64,000 nucleotides of DNA. Origin: Osmia lignaria lignaria (lineage: Eukaryota; Arthropoda; Insecta; Hymenoptera; Megachilidae). The notes under the pieces are model-generated. The model was not told the DNA's origin, did not search any database, and was given only the letters and a program-made list of their open reading frames with translations. Location of the stretch: positions 17,004,501-17,068,500 of the forward strand of contig NW_027478159.1 in the NCBI RefSeq assembly GCF_051020975.1, in the 5' to 3' direction. Made by a program: the position numbers and the translations under genes. Below, piece after piece: positions 23,329-37,200 of the stretch; the first letter of the stretch is position 1; each line of letters begins with the position of its first letter.

Positions 23329-26300
23329 TTGCAGATTTATCTCAAGGGAAGGGGCCTGACGGACATATTTCGAGATATTTCTTCTTCTTGTTGTTCTTCT
23401 TCTGCACAGCTAAGCTGGAAGTGGCATTTGCAGCTCGCAATAGTGCAGAGTTATCTCAAAGAATGGGGCCACGGTGTTTCTGTATCTCTACTATGTTGGT
23501 GCGGCTTCGGAACTTTCAAATATCTTGATATATCTCGAGAACTACGCATCTGATCAAAAAATATCATACAACATAAAAAGTAGCAAACTTAATTCTCTAC
23601 AAGAAAGGTCTCTTAACATTTTGCCATAGCTCGCTTCGTTTCCGAGATATTTGCAGATTTATCTCAAGGGAAGGGGCCTGACGGACATATTTCGAGATAT
23701 TTCTTCTTCTTGTTGTTCTTCTTCTGCACAGCTAAGCTGGAAGTGGCATTTGCGGCTCGCACTAGCGCAGAGTTATCTCAAAGAAAGGGGCCACGGTGTT
23801 TCTGAATCTCTATTATGATGGTGCGGCTTCGGAACTTTTAAATATCTCGATATATCTCGAAAACTACGCTTCTGATCAAAAAATATCATAGAACATAAAA
23901 AGTAGGAAACTTAATTCTCTACAAAAAAGGTCTCCCAACATCTTGCCATAGCTCGCTTCGTTTCCGAGATATATGCAGATTTATCTCAAGGGAAGGGGCC
24001 TGACGGACATATTTCGAGATATTTCTTCTTCTTGTTGTTCTTCTTCTGCACAGCTAAGCTGGAAGTGGCATTTGCGGCTCGCACTAGTGCAGAGTTATCT
24101 CAAAGAAAGGGGCCACGGTGTTTCTGAATCTCTATTATGTTGGTGCGGCTTCGGAACTTTTAAATATCTCGATATATCTCGAAAACTACGCTTCTGATCA
24201 AAAAATATCATAGAACGTAAATTGTAGGAAACATAATTCTCTACAAAAAACGTCTCTTAACATTTTGCCATAGCTCGCTTCGTTTCCGAGATATTTGCAG
24301 ATTCAGCTCAAAGGAACTGGCCTGACGGACATATTTCGAGATATTTCTTCTTCTTGTTGTTCTTCCTCTGCACAGCTAAGCTGGAAGTGGCATTTGCAGC
24401 TCGCAATAGTGCAGAGTTATCTCAAAGAAAGGGGCCACGGTGTTTGTGTATCTCTATTATGTTGGTGCGGCTTCGGAACTTTTAAATATCTTGATATATC
24501 TCGAGAACTACGCATCTGATCAAAAAATATCATAGAGCATAAAAAGTAGGAAACTTAATTCTCTACAAAAAAGGTCTCTTAAGATTTTGCCATAGCTCGC
24601 TTCGTTTCCGAGATATTTGCAGATTTATCTCAAGGGAAGGGGCCTGACGGACATATTTCGAGATATTTCTTCTTCTTGTTGGCCTTCTTCTGCGCAGCTA
24701 AGCTGGAAGTGGCATTTGCAGCTCGCAATAGTGCAGAGTTATCTCAAGGAAAGGGGCCACGGTGTTTCTGTATCTCTACTATGTTGGTGCGGCTTCGGAA
24801 CTTTCAAATATCTTGATATATCTCGAGAACTACGCATCTGATCAAAAAATAGCATAGAACATAAAAAGTAGCAAACTTAATTCTCTACAAGAAAGGTCTC
24901 TTAACATTATGCCATAGCTCGCTTCGTTTCCGAGATATTTGCAGATTTATCTCAAGGGAAGGGGCCTGACGGACATATTTCGAGATATTTCTTCTTCTTG
25001 TTGTTCTTCTTGTGCACAGCTAAGCTGGAAGTGGCATTTGCGGCTCGCACTAGTGCAGAGTTATCTCAAAGAAAGGGGCCACGGTGTTTCTGAATCTCTA
25101 TTACGTTGGTGCGGCTTCGGAACTTTTAAATATCTCGATATATCTCGAAAACTACGCTTCTGATCAAAAAATATCATAGAACATAAATTGTAGGAAACAT
25201 AATTCTCTACAAAAAACGTCTCTTAACATTTTGCCATAGCTCGCTTCGTTTCCGAGATATTTGCAGATTCAGCTCAAAGGAACGGGCCTGACGGACATAT
25301 TTCGAGATATTTCTTCTTCTTGTTGTTCTTCCTCTGCACAGCTAAGCTGGAAGTGGCATTTGCAGCTCGCACTAGCGCAGAGTTATCTCAAAGAAAGGGG
25401 CCACGGTGTTTCTGAATCTCTATTATGATGGTGCGGCTTCGGAACTTTTAAATATCTTGATATATCTCGAGAACTACGCATCTGATCAAAAAATATCATA
25501 GAAGATAAAAAGTAGGAAACTTAATTCTCTACAAAAAAGGTCTCTTAACATTTTGCCATAGCTCCCTTCGTTTCCGAGATATTTGCAGATTTATCTCAAG
25601 GGAAGGGGCCTGACGGACATATTTCGAGATATTTCTTCTTCTTGTTGTTCTTCTTGTGCACAGCTAAGCTGGAAGTGGCATTTGCGGCTCGCACTAGTGC
25701 AGAGTTATCTCAAAGAAAGGGGCCACGGTGTTTCTGTATCTCTATTATGTTGGTGCGGCTTCGGAACTTTTAAGTATCTCGATATATCTCGAAAACTACG
25801 CTTCTGATCAAAAAATATCATAGAACATAAATTGTAGGAAACATAATTGTCTACAAAAAAGGTCTGTTTACATTTTGCCATAGCTCGCTTCGTTTCCGAG
25901 ATATTTGCAGATATATCTCAAGGGACGGGGCCTGACGGACATATTTCGAGATATTTCTTCTTCTTGTTGTTCTTCTCCTGCACAGCTAAGCTGGAAGTGG
26001 CATTTACAGCTCGCAATAGTGCAGAGTTATCTCAAAGAAAGGGGCCACGGTGTTTCTGTATCTCTATGATGTTGGTGCGGCTTCGGAACTTTTAAATATC
26101 TCGATATATCTCGAAAACTTCGCTTCTGATCCAAAAATATCATACTACATAAAAAGTAGGAAACTTAATTCTCTACAAGAAAGGTCTCTAAACATATTGC
26201 CATAGCTCGCTTCGTTTCCGCGATATTTGCAGATTTATCTCCAGGGAAGGGGCCTGACGGACATATTTCGAGATATTTCTTCTTCTTGTTGTTCTTCTTC

Positions 26301-29300
26301 TGCACAGCTAAGCTGGAAGTGGCATTTGCAGCTCGCAATAGTGCAGAGTTATCTCAAAGAGAGGGGCCACGGTGTTTCTGTATCTCTATTATGTTGGTGC
26401 GGCTTCGGAACTTTTAAATATCTTGATATATCTCGAGAACTACGCATCTGATCAAAAAATATCATACTACATAAAAAGTAGGAAACTTAATTCTCTACAA
26501 GAAAGGTCTCTAAACATTTTGCCATAGCTCGCTTCGTTTCCGAGATATTTGCAGATTTATCTCAAGGGAAGGGGCCTGACGGACATATTTCGAGATATTT
26601 CTTCTTCTTGTTGTTCTTCTTCTGCACAGCTAAGCTGGAAGTGGCATTTGCGGCTCGCACTAGTGCAGAGTTATCTCAAAGAAAGGGGCCACGGTGTTTC
26701 TGAATCTCTATTATGTTGGTGCGGCTTCGGAACTTTTAAATATCTCGATATATCTCGAAAACTACGCTTCTGATCAAAAAATATCATAGAACGTAAATTG
26801 TAGGAAACATAATTCTCTACAAAAAACGTCTCTTAACATTTTGCCATAGCTCGCTTCGTTTCCGAGATATTTGCAGATTCAGCTCAAAGGAACTGGCCTG
26901 ACGGACATATTTCGAGATATTTCTTCTTCTTGTTGTTCTTCCTCTGCACAGCTAAGCTGGAAGTGGCATTTGCAGCTCGCAATAGTGCAGAGTTATCTCA
27001 AAGAAAGGGGCCACGGTGTTTCTGTATCTCTATTATGTTGGTGCGGCTTCGGAACTTTTAAATATCTTGATATATCTCGAGAACTACGCATCTGATCAAA
27101 AAATATCATAGAGCATAAAAAGTAGGAAACTTAATTCTCTACAAAAAAGGTCTCTTAAGATTTTGCCATAGCTCGCTTCGTTTCCGAGATATTAGCAGAT
27201 TTATCTCAAGGGAAGGGGCCTGACGGACATATTCCGAGATATTTCTTCTTCTTGTTGTTCTTCGTGTGCACAGCTAAGCTGGAAGTGGCATTTGCGGCTC
27301 GCACTAGTGCAGAGTTATCTCAAAGAAAGGGGCCACGGTGTTTCTGTATCTCTATTATGTTGGTGCGGCTTCGGAACTTTTAAATATCTCGATATATCTC
27401 GAAAAGTACGCTTCTGATCAAAAAATATCATAGAACATAAATTGTAGGAAACATAATTCTCTACAAAAAAGGTCTCTTTACATTTTGCCATAGCTCGCTT
27501 CGTTTCCGAGATATTTGCGGATACATCTCAAGGGAAGGGGCCTGACGGACATATTTCGAGATATTTCTTCTTCTTGTTGTTCTTCTTCTGCACAGCTAAG
27601 CTGGAAGTGGCATTTACAGCTCGCAATAGTGCAGAGTTATCTCAAAGAAAGGGGCCACGGTGTTTCTGTATCTCTATGATGTTGGTGCGGCTTCGGAACT
27701 TTTAAATATCTCGATATATCTCGAAAACTACGCTTCTGATCAAAAAATATGATAGAACATAAATTGTAGGAAACATAATTCTCTACAAAAAAGGTCTCTT
27801 AACATTTTGCCATAGCTCGCTTCGTTTCCGAGATATTTGCAGATTTATCTCAAGGGAAGGGGCCTGACGGACATATTTCGAGATATTTCTTCTTCTTGTT
27901 GGCCTTCTTCTGCACAGCTAAGCTGGAAGTGGCATTTGCAGCTCGCAATAGTGCAGAGTTATCTCAAAGAAAGGGGCCACGGTGTTTCTGTATCTCTACT
28001 ATGTTGGTGCGGCTTCGGAACTTTCAAATATCTTGATATATCTCGAGAACTACGCATCTGATCAAAAAATATCATAGAACATAAAAAGTAGCAAACTTAA
28101 TTCTCTACAAGAAAGGTCTCTTAACATTATGCCATAGCTCGCTTCGTTTCCGAGATATTTGCAGATTTATCTCAAGGGAAGGGGCCTGACGGACATATTT
28201 CGAGATATTTCTTCTTCTTGTTGTTCTTCTTCTGCACAGCTAAGCTGGAAGTGGCATTTGCAGCTCGCAATAGTGCAGAGTTATCTCAAAGAGAGGGGCC
28301 ACGGTGTTTCTGTATCTCTATTATGTTGGTGCGGCTTCGGAACTTTTAAATATCTTGATATATCTCGAGAACTACGCATCTGATCAAAAAATATCATAGA
28401 ACATAAAAAGTAGGAAACCTAATTTTCTGCAAAAAAGGTCTCTTAACATTTTGCCGTAGCTCGCTTCGTTTCTGAGATATTTGCAGATTTATCTCAAGGG
28501 AAGGGGCCTGACGGACATATTTCGAAATATTTCTTCTTCTTGTTCTTCTTCTTCTGCACAGCTAAGCTGGAAGTGGCATTTGCAGCTCGCAATAGTGCAG
28601 AGTTATCTCAAAGAAAGGGGCCACGGTGTTTCTGTACCTCTATTATGTTGGTGCAGCTTCGGAACTTTTAAATATCTTGATATATCTCGAGAACTACGCA
28701 TCTGATCAAAAAATATCATAGAACATAGAAAGTAGGAACCTTAATTCTCTACAAAAAAGGTATCTTAACATTTTGCCATAGCTCGCTTCGTTTCCGAGAT
28801 ATTTGCAGATTTATCTCAAGGGAAGGGGCTTGACGGACATATTTCGAGATATTTCTTCTTCTTGTTGTTCTTCTTCTGCACAGCTAAGCTGGAAGTGGCA
28901 TTTGCAGCTCGCAATAGTGCATAGTTATCTCAAAGAAAGGGGCCACGGTGTTTCTGAATCTCTCTTATGTTGGTGCGGCTTCGGAACTTTTAAATATCTT
29001 GATATATCTCGAGAACTACGCATCTGATCAAAAAATATCATAGAACATAAATAGTAGGAAACTTAATTCTCTACAAAAAAGGTCTCTCAACATTTTGCCA
29101 TAGCTCGCTTCGTTTCCGAGATTTTTTGCAGATTTATCTCAAGGGAAGGGGCCTGACGGACATATTTCGAGATATTTCTTCTTCTTGTTGTTCTTCTTGT
29201 GCACAGCTAAGCTGGAAGTGGCATTTGCGGCTCGCACTAGTGCAGAGTTATCTCAAAGAAAGGGGCCACGGTGTTTCTGTATCTCTATTATGTTGGTGCG

Positions 29301-30735
29301 GCTTCGGAACTTTTAAATATCTCGATATATCTCGAAAACTACGCTTCTGATCAAAAAATATCATAGAACATAAATTGTAGGAAACATAATTCTCTACAAA
29401 AAAGGTCTCTTTACATTTTGCCATAGCTCGCTTCGTTTCCGAGATATTTGCGGATACATCTCAAGGGACGGGGCCTGACGGACATATTTCGAGATATTTC
29501 TTCTTCTTGTTGTTCTTCTCCTGCACAGCTAAGCTGGAAGTGGCATTTACAGCTCGCAATAGTGCAGAGTTATCTCAAAGAAAGGGGTCACGGTGTTTCT
29601 GTATCTCTATGATGTTGGTGCGGCTTCGGAACTTTTAAATATCTCGATATATCTCGAAAACTACGCTTCTGATCAAAAAATATGATAGAACATAAATTGT
29701 AGGAAACATAATTCTCTACAAAAAAGGTCTCTTAACATTTTGCCATAGCTCGCTTCGTTTCCGAGATATTTGCAGATTTATCTCAAGGGAAGGTGCCTGA
29801 CGGACATATTTCGAGATATTTCTTCTTCTTGTTGGCCTTCTTCTGCACAGCTAAGCTGGAAGTGGCATTTGCAGCTCGCAATAGTGCAGAGTTATCTCAA
29901 AGAAAGGGGCCACGGTGTTTCTGTATCTCTACTATGTTGGTGCGGCTTCGGAACTTTCAAATATCTTGATATATCTCGAGAACTACGCATCTGATCAAAA
30001 AATATCATAGAACATAAAAAGTAGCAAACTTAATTCTCTACAAGAAAGGTCTCTTAACATTTTGCCATAGCTCGCTTCGTTTCCGAGATATTTGCAGATT
30101 TATCTCAAGGGAAGGGGCCTGACGGACATATTTCGAGATATTTCTTCTTCTTGTTGTTCTTCTTCTGCACAGCTAAGCTGGAAGTGGCATTTGCGGCTCG
30201 CACTAGCGCAGAGTTATCTCAAAGAAAGGGGCCACGGTGTTTCTGAATCTCTATTATGATGGTGCGGCTTCGGAACTTTTAAATATCTCGATATATCTCG
30301 AAAACTACGCTTCTGATCAAAAAATATCATAGAACATAAATTGTAGGAAACATAATTCTCTACAAAAAACGTCTCTTAACATTTTGCCATAGCTCGCTTC
30401 GTTTCCGAGATATTTGCAGATTCAGCTCAACGGAACGGGCCTGACGGACATATTTCGAGATATTTCTTCTTCTTGTTGTTCTTCCTCTGCACAGCTAAGC
30501 TGGAAGTGGCATTTGCAGCTCGCACTAGCGCAGAGTTATCTCAAAGAAAGGGGCCACGGTGTTTCTGAATCTCTATTATGATGGTGCGGCTTCGGAACTT
30601 TTAAATATCTTGATATATCTCGAGAACTACGCATCTGATCAAAAAATATCATAGAAGATAAAAAGTAGGAAGCTTAATTCTCTACAAAAAAGGTCTCTTA
30701 ACATTTTGCCATAGCTCCCTTCGTTTCCGAGATAT
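23329..30735 (+). repeat. 30-monomer block, shortened copy 2 (23 monomers, 7,407 bp)
   Basis: This copy follows copy 1 closely to about 28,158, then tracks only one version of the internal duplication: 27,837-29,447 matches 20,752-22,362 at offset 7,085. The monomer at 29,770 (GGGAAGGTGCC) matches 19,786 at offset 9,984. 30,092-30,735 matches 22,685-23,328 at offset 7,407, including CTCAACGGAACGGG. Copy 2 therefore lacks seven monomers that copy 1 has, or copy 1 gained them. Confidence 0.85.
28803..29125 (+). repeat. 323-bp monomer (+1 base), third copy
   Basis: It has the same GAGATTTTTTGCAG state near 29,118-29,131. It also has a private TTTCTGAATCTC change where the two sister copies have TTTCTGTATCTC. 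Confidence 0.9.
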
Positions 30736-33700
30736 TTGCAGATTTATCTCAAGGGAAGGGGCCTGACGGACATATTTCGAGATATTTCTTCTTCTTGTTG
30801 TTCTTCTTGTGCACAGCTAAGCTGGAAGTGGCATTTGCGGCTCGCACTAGTGCAGAGTTATCTCAAAGAAAGGGGCCACGGTGTTTCTGTATCTCTATTA
30901 TGTTGGTGCGGCTTCGGAACTTTTAAATATCTCGATATATCTCGAAAACTACGCTGATGATCAAAAAATATCATAGAACATAAATTGTAGGAAACATAAT
31001 TGTCTACAAAAAAGGTCTCTTTACATTTTGCCATAGCTCGCTTCGTTTCCGAGATATTTGCAGATATATCTCAAGGGACGGGGCCTGACGGACATATTTC
31101 GAGATATTTCTTCTTCTTGTTGTTCTTCTCCTGCACAGCTAAGCTGGAAGTGGCATTTGCAGCTCGCAATAGTGCAGAGTTATCTCAAAGAAAGGGGCCA
31201 CGGTGTTTCTGTATCTCTACTATGTTGGTGCGGCTTCGGAACTTTCAAATATCTTGATATATCTCGAGAACTACGCATCTGATCAAAAAATATCATAGAA
31301 CATAAAAAGTAGCAAACTTAATTCTCTACAAGAAAGGTCTCTTAACATTTTGCCATAGCTCGCTTCGTTTCCGAGATATTTGCAGATTTATCTCAAGGGA
31401 AGGGGCCTGACGGACATATTTCGAGATATTTCTTCTTCTTGTTGTTCTTCTTCTGCACAGCTAAGCTGGAAGTGGCATTTGCAGCTCGCAATAGTGCAGA
31501 GTTATCTCAAAGAGAGGGGCCACGGTGTTTCTGTATCTCTATTATGTTGGTGCGGCTTCGGAACTTTTAAATATCTCGATATATCCCGAAAACTACGCTT
31601 CTGATCAAAAAATATCATAGAACATAAATTGTAGGAAACATAATTCTCTACAAAAAAGGTGTCTTAACGTTTTGCCATAGCTCGCTTAGTTTCCGAGATA
31701 CTTGCAGATTTATCTCAAGGGAAGGGTCCTGACGGACATATTTCGAGATATTTCTTCTTCTTGTTGTTCTTCTTCTGCACAGCTAAGCTGGAAGTGGCAT
31801 TTGCAGCTCGCAATTGTGCAGAGTTATCTCAAAGAGAGGGGCCACGGTGTTTCTGTATCTCTATTATGTTGGTGCGGCTTCCTAACTTTTAAATATCTTG
31901 ATATATCTCGAGAACTACGCATCTGATCAAAAAATATCGTAGAACATAAAAAGTAGGAAACTTAATTCTCTACAAAAAACGTCTCTTAACATTTTGCCAT
32001 AGCTCGCTTCGTTTCCGAGATATTTGCAGATTCAGCTCAAAGGAACGGGCCTGACGGACATATTTCGAGATATTTCTTCTTCTTGTTGTTCTTCCTCTGC
32101 ACAGCTAAGCTGGAAGTGGCATTTGCAGCTCGCACTAGCGCAGAGTTATCTCAAAGAAAGGGGCCACGGTGTTTCTGAATCTCTATTATGATGGTGCGGC
32201 TTCGGAACTTTTAAATATCTTGATATATCTCGAGAACTACGCATCTGATCAAAAAATATCATAGAAGATAAAAACTAGGAAACTTAATTCTCTACAAGAA
32301 AGGTCTCTAAACATTTTGCCATAGCTCGCTTCGTTTCCGAGATATTTGCAGATTTATCTCAAGGGAAGGGGCCTGACGGACATATTTCGAGATATTTCTT
32401 CTTCTTGTTGTTCTTCTTCTGCACAGCTAAGCTGGAAGTGGCATTTGCAGCTCGCAATAGTGCAGAGTTATCTCAAAGAGTGGGGCCACGGTGTTTCTGT
32501 ATCTCTATTATGTTGGTGCGGCTTCGGAACTTTTAAATATCTCGATATATCTCGAAAACTACGCTTCTGATCAAAAAATATCATAGAACATGAATTGTAG
32601 GAAACATAATTCTCTACAAAAAAGGTGTCTTAACGTTTTGCCATAGCTCGCTTAGTTTCCGAGATATTTGCAGATTTATCTCAAGGGAAGGGTCCTGACG
32701 GACATATTTCGAGATATTTCTTCTTCTTGTTGTTCTTCTTCTGCACAGCTAAGCTGGAAGTGGCATTTGCAGCTCGCAATTGTGCAGAGTTATCTCAAAG
32801 AGAGGGGCCACGGTGTTTCTGTATCTCTATTATGTTGGTGCGGCTTCCTAACTTTTAAATATCTTGATATATCTCGAGAACTACGCATCTGATCAAAAAA
32901 TATCATAGAACATAAAAAGTAGGAAACTTAATTCTCTACAAAAAACGTCTCTTAACATTTTGCCATAGCTCGCTTCGTTTCCGAGATATTTGCAGATTCA
33001 GCTCAAAGGAACGGGCCTGACGGACATATTTCGAGATATTTCTTCTTCTTGTTGTTCTTCCTCTGCACAGCTAAGCTGGAAGTGGCATTTGCAGCTCGCA
33101 CTAGCGCAGAGTTATCTCAAAGAAAGGGGCCACGGTGTTTCTGAATCTCTATTATGATGGTGCGGCTTCGGAACTTTTAAATATCTTGATATATCTCGAG
33201 AACTACGCATCTGATCAAAAAATATCATAGAAGATAAAAACTAGGAAACTTAATTCTCTACAAAAAAGGTCTCTTAACATTTTGCCATAGCTCCCTTCGT
33301 TTCCGAGATATTTGCAGATTTATCTCAAGGGAAGGGGCCTGACGGACATATTTCGAGATATTTCTTCTTCTTGTTGTTCTTCTTGTGCACAGCTAAGCTG
33401 GAAGTGGCATTTGCGGCTCGCACTAGTGCCGAGTTATCTCAAAGAAAGGGGCCACGGTGTTTCTGTATCTCTATTATGTTGGTGCGGCTTCGGAACTTTT
33501 AAATATCTCGATATATCTCGAAAACTACGCTTCTGATCAAAAAATATCATAGAACATAAATTGTAGGAAACATAATTGTCTACAAAAAAGGTCTCTTTAC
33601 ATTTTGCCATAGCTCGCTTCCTTTCCGAGATATTTGCAGATTTATCTCAAGGGAAGGGGCCTGACGGACATATTTCGAGATATTTCTTCTTCTTGTTGTT

Positions 33701-34277
33701 CTTCTTCTGCACAGCTAAGCTGGAAGTGGCATTTGCAGCTCGCAATAGTGCAGAGTTATCTCAAAGAGAGGGGCCACGGTGTTTCTGTATCTCTGTTATG
33801 TTGGTGCGGCTTCGGAACTTTTAAATATCTCGATATATCTCGAAAACTACGCTTCTGATCAAAAAATATCATAGAACATAAATTGTAGGAAACATAATTC
33901 TCTACAAAAAAGGTGTCTTAACGTTTTGCCATAGCTCGCTTAGTTTCCGAGATATTTGCAGATTTATCTCAAGGGAAGGGTCCTGACGGACATATTTCGA
34001 GATATTTCTTCTTCTTGTTGTTCTTCTTCTGCACAGCTAAGCTGGAAGTGGCATTTGCAGCTCGCAGTTGTGCAGAGTTATCTCAAAGAGAGGGGCCACG
34101 GTGTTTCTGTATCTCTATTATGTTGGTGCGGCTTCGGAACTTTTAAATATCTTGATATATCTCGAGAACTACGCATCTGATCAAAAAATATCATACTACA
34201 TAAAAAGTAGGAAACTTAATTCTCTACAAAAAAGGTCTCTTAACATTTTGCCATAGCTCGCTTGGTTTCCGAGATAT
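30736..34277 (+). repeat. Mosaic of 11 monomers with a 3-monomer duplication
   Basis: 31,380-32,345 and 32,346-33,311 are a 966-bp tandem duplication. The three classes are CAATAGTG with an AAATTG tail, AAGGGTCC with CTTCCTAAC, and AAAGGAACGGG with TATGATGG. Both copies end in the rare AAAAACTAGGAAAC linker. The CTTCCTAAC variant first appears here (31,882) and then occurs on to the right end. The monomer at 30,736 has a private ACGCTGATGATCA change near 30,951. I see no longer repeat unit covering the whole segment. Confidence 0.75.
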
Positions 34278-37200
34278 TTGCAGATTTATCTCAAGGGAAG
34301 GGGCCTAACGGACATGCTTCGAGATATTTCTTCTTCTTGTTGTTCTTCTTCTGCACAGCAAAGCTGGAGGTGGCATTTGCAGCTCGCAATAGTGCAGAGT
34401 TATCTCAAAGAAAGGGGCCACGGTGTTTCTGTATCTCTATTATGTTGGTGCGGCTTCCTAACTTTTAAATATCTTGATATATCTCGAGAACTACGCATCT
34501 GATCAAAAAATATCATAGAACATAAAAAGTAGGAAACTTAATTCTCTACAAAAAAGGTCTCGTAACATTTTGCCATAGCTCGCTTGGTTTCCGAGATATT
34601 TGCAGATTTGTCTCAAGGGAAGGGGCCTGACGGACATATTTCGAGATATTTCTTCTTCTTGTTGTTCTTCTTCTTCACAGCTAAGCTGGAAGTGGCATTT
34701 GCAGCTCGCAATAGTGCAGAGTTATCTCAAAGAAAGGGGCCACGGTGTTTCTGTATCTCTATTATGTTGGTGCGGCTTCGGAACTTTTAAATATCTTGAT
34801 ATATCTCGAGAACTACGCATCTGATCAAAAAATATCATAGAACATAAAAAGTAGGAAACCTAATTTTCTACAAAAAAGGTCTCTTAACATTTTGCCGTAG
34901 CTCGCTTCGTTTCCGAGATATTTGCAGATTTATCTCAAGGGAAGGGGCCTGACGGACATATTTCGAAATATTTCTTCTTCTTGTTCTTCTTCTTCTGCAC
35001 AGCTAAGCTGGAAGTGGCATTTGCAGCTCGCAATAGTGCAGAGTTATCTCAAAGAACGGGGCCACGGTGTTTCTGTACCTCTATTATGTTGGTGCAGCTT
35101 CGGAACTTTTAAATATCTTGATATATCTCGAGAACTACGCATCTGATCAAAAAATATCATAGAACATAAAAAGTAGGAACCTTAATTCTCTACAAAAAAG
35201 GTATCTTAACATTTTGCCATAGCTCGGTTCGTTTCCGAGATATTTGCAGATTTATCTCAAGGGAAGGGGCTTGACGGACATATTTCGAGATATTTCTTCT
35301 TCTTGTTGTTCTTCTTCTGCACAGCTAAGCTGGAAGTGGCATTTGCAGCTCGCAATAGTGCATAGTTATCTCAAAGAAAGGGGCCACGGTGTTTCTGTAT
35401 CTCTCTTATGTTGGTGCGGCTTCGGAACTTTTAAATATCTTGATATATCTCGAGAACTACGCATCTGATCAAAAAATATCATAGAACATAAATAGTAGGA
35501 AACTTAATTCTCTACAAAAAAGGTCTCTCAACATTTTGCCATAGCTCGCTTCGTTTCCGAGATATTTGCAGATTTATCTCAAGGGAAGGGGCCTGACGGA
35601 CATATTTCGAGATATTTCTTCTTCTTGTTGTTCTTCTTGTGCACAGCTAAGCTGGAAGTGGCATTTGCGGCTCGCACTAGTGCAGAGTTATCTCAAAGAA
35701 AGGGGCCACGGTGTTTCTGTATCTCTATTATGTTGGTGCGGCTTCGGAACTTTTAAATATCTCGATATATCTCGAAAACTGCGCTTCTGATCAAAAAATA
35801 TCATAGAAGATAAAAAGTAGGAAACTTAATTCTCTACAAAAAAGGTCTCTTAACATTTTGCCATAGCTCGCTTCGTTTCCGAGATATTTGCAGATTTATC
35901 TCAAGGGAAGGGGCCTAACGGACATACTTCGAGATATTTCTTCTTCTTGTTGTTCTTCTTCTGCACAGCTAAGCTGGAGGTGGCATTTGCAGCTCGCAAT
36001 AGTGCAGAGTTATCTCAAAGAAAGGGGCCACGGTGTTTCTGTATCTCAATTATGTTGGTGCGGCTTCCTAACTTTTAAATATCTTGATATATCTCGAGAA
36101 CTACGCATCTGATCAAAAAATATCATAGAACATAAAAAGTAGGAAACTTAATTCTCTACAAAAAACGTCTCTTAACATTTTGCCATAGCTCGCTTCGTTT
36201 CCGAGATATTTGCAGATTCAGCTCAAAGGAACGGGCCTGACGGACATATTTCGAGATATTTCTTCTTCTTGTTGTTCTTCCTCTGCACAGCTAAGCTGGA
36301 AGTGGCATTTGCAGCTCGCACTAGCGCAGAGTTATCTCAAAGAAAGGGGCCACGGTGTTTCTGAATCTCTATTATGATGGTGCGGCTTCGGAACTTTTAA
36401 ATATCTTGATATATCTCGAGAACTACGCATCTGATCAAAAAATATCATAGAAGATAAAAAGTAGGAAACTTAATTCTCTACAAAAAAGGTCTCTTAATAT
36501 TTTGCCATAGCTCCCTTCGGTTCCGAGATATTTGCAGATTTATCTCAAGGGAAGGGGCCTAACGGACATATTTCGAGATATTTCTTCTTCTTGTTGTTCT
36601 TCTTGTGCACAGCTAAGCTGGAAGTGGCATTTGCGGCTCGCACTAGTGCAGAGTTATCTCAAAGAAAGGGGCCACGGTGTTTCTGTATCTCTATTATGTT
36701 GGTGCGGCTTCGGAACTTTTAAATATCTCGATATATCTCGAAAACTACGCTTCTGATCAAAAAATATCATAGAACATAAATTGTAGGAAACATAATTGTC
36801 TACAAAAAAGGTCTCTTTACATTTTGCCATAGCTCGCTTCGTTTCCGAGATATTTGCAGATATATCTCAAGGGACGGGGCCTGACGGACATATTTCGAGA
36901 TATTTCTTCTTCTTGTTGTTCTTCTCCTGCACAGCTAAGCTGGAAGTGGCATTTACAGCTCGCAATAGTGCAGAGTTATCTCAAAGAAAGGAGCCACGGT
37001 GTTTCTGTATCTCTATGATGTTGATGCGGCTTCGGAACTTTTAAATATCTCGATATATCTCGAAAACTTCGCTTCTGATCAAAAAATATCATACGACATA
37101 AAAAGTAGGAAACTTAATTCTCTACAAGAAAGGTCTCTAAACATTTTGCCATAGCTCGCTTCGTTTCCGCGATATTTGCAGATTTATCTCCAGGGAAGGG

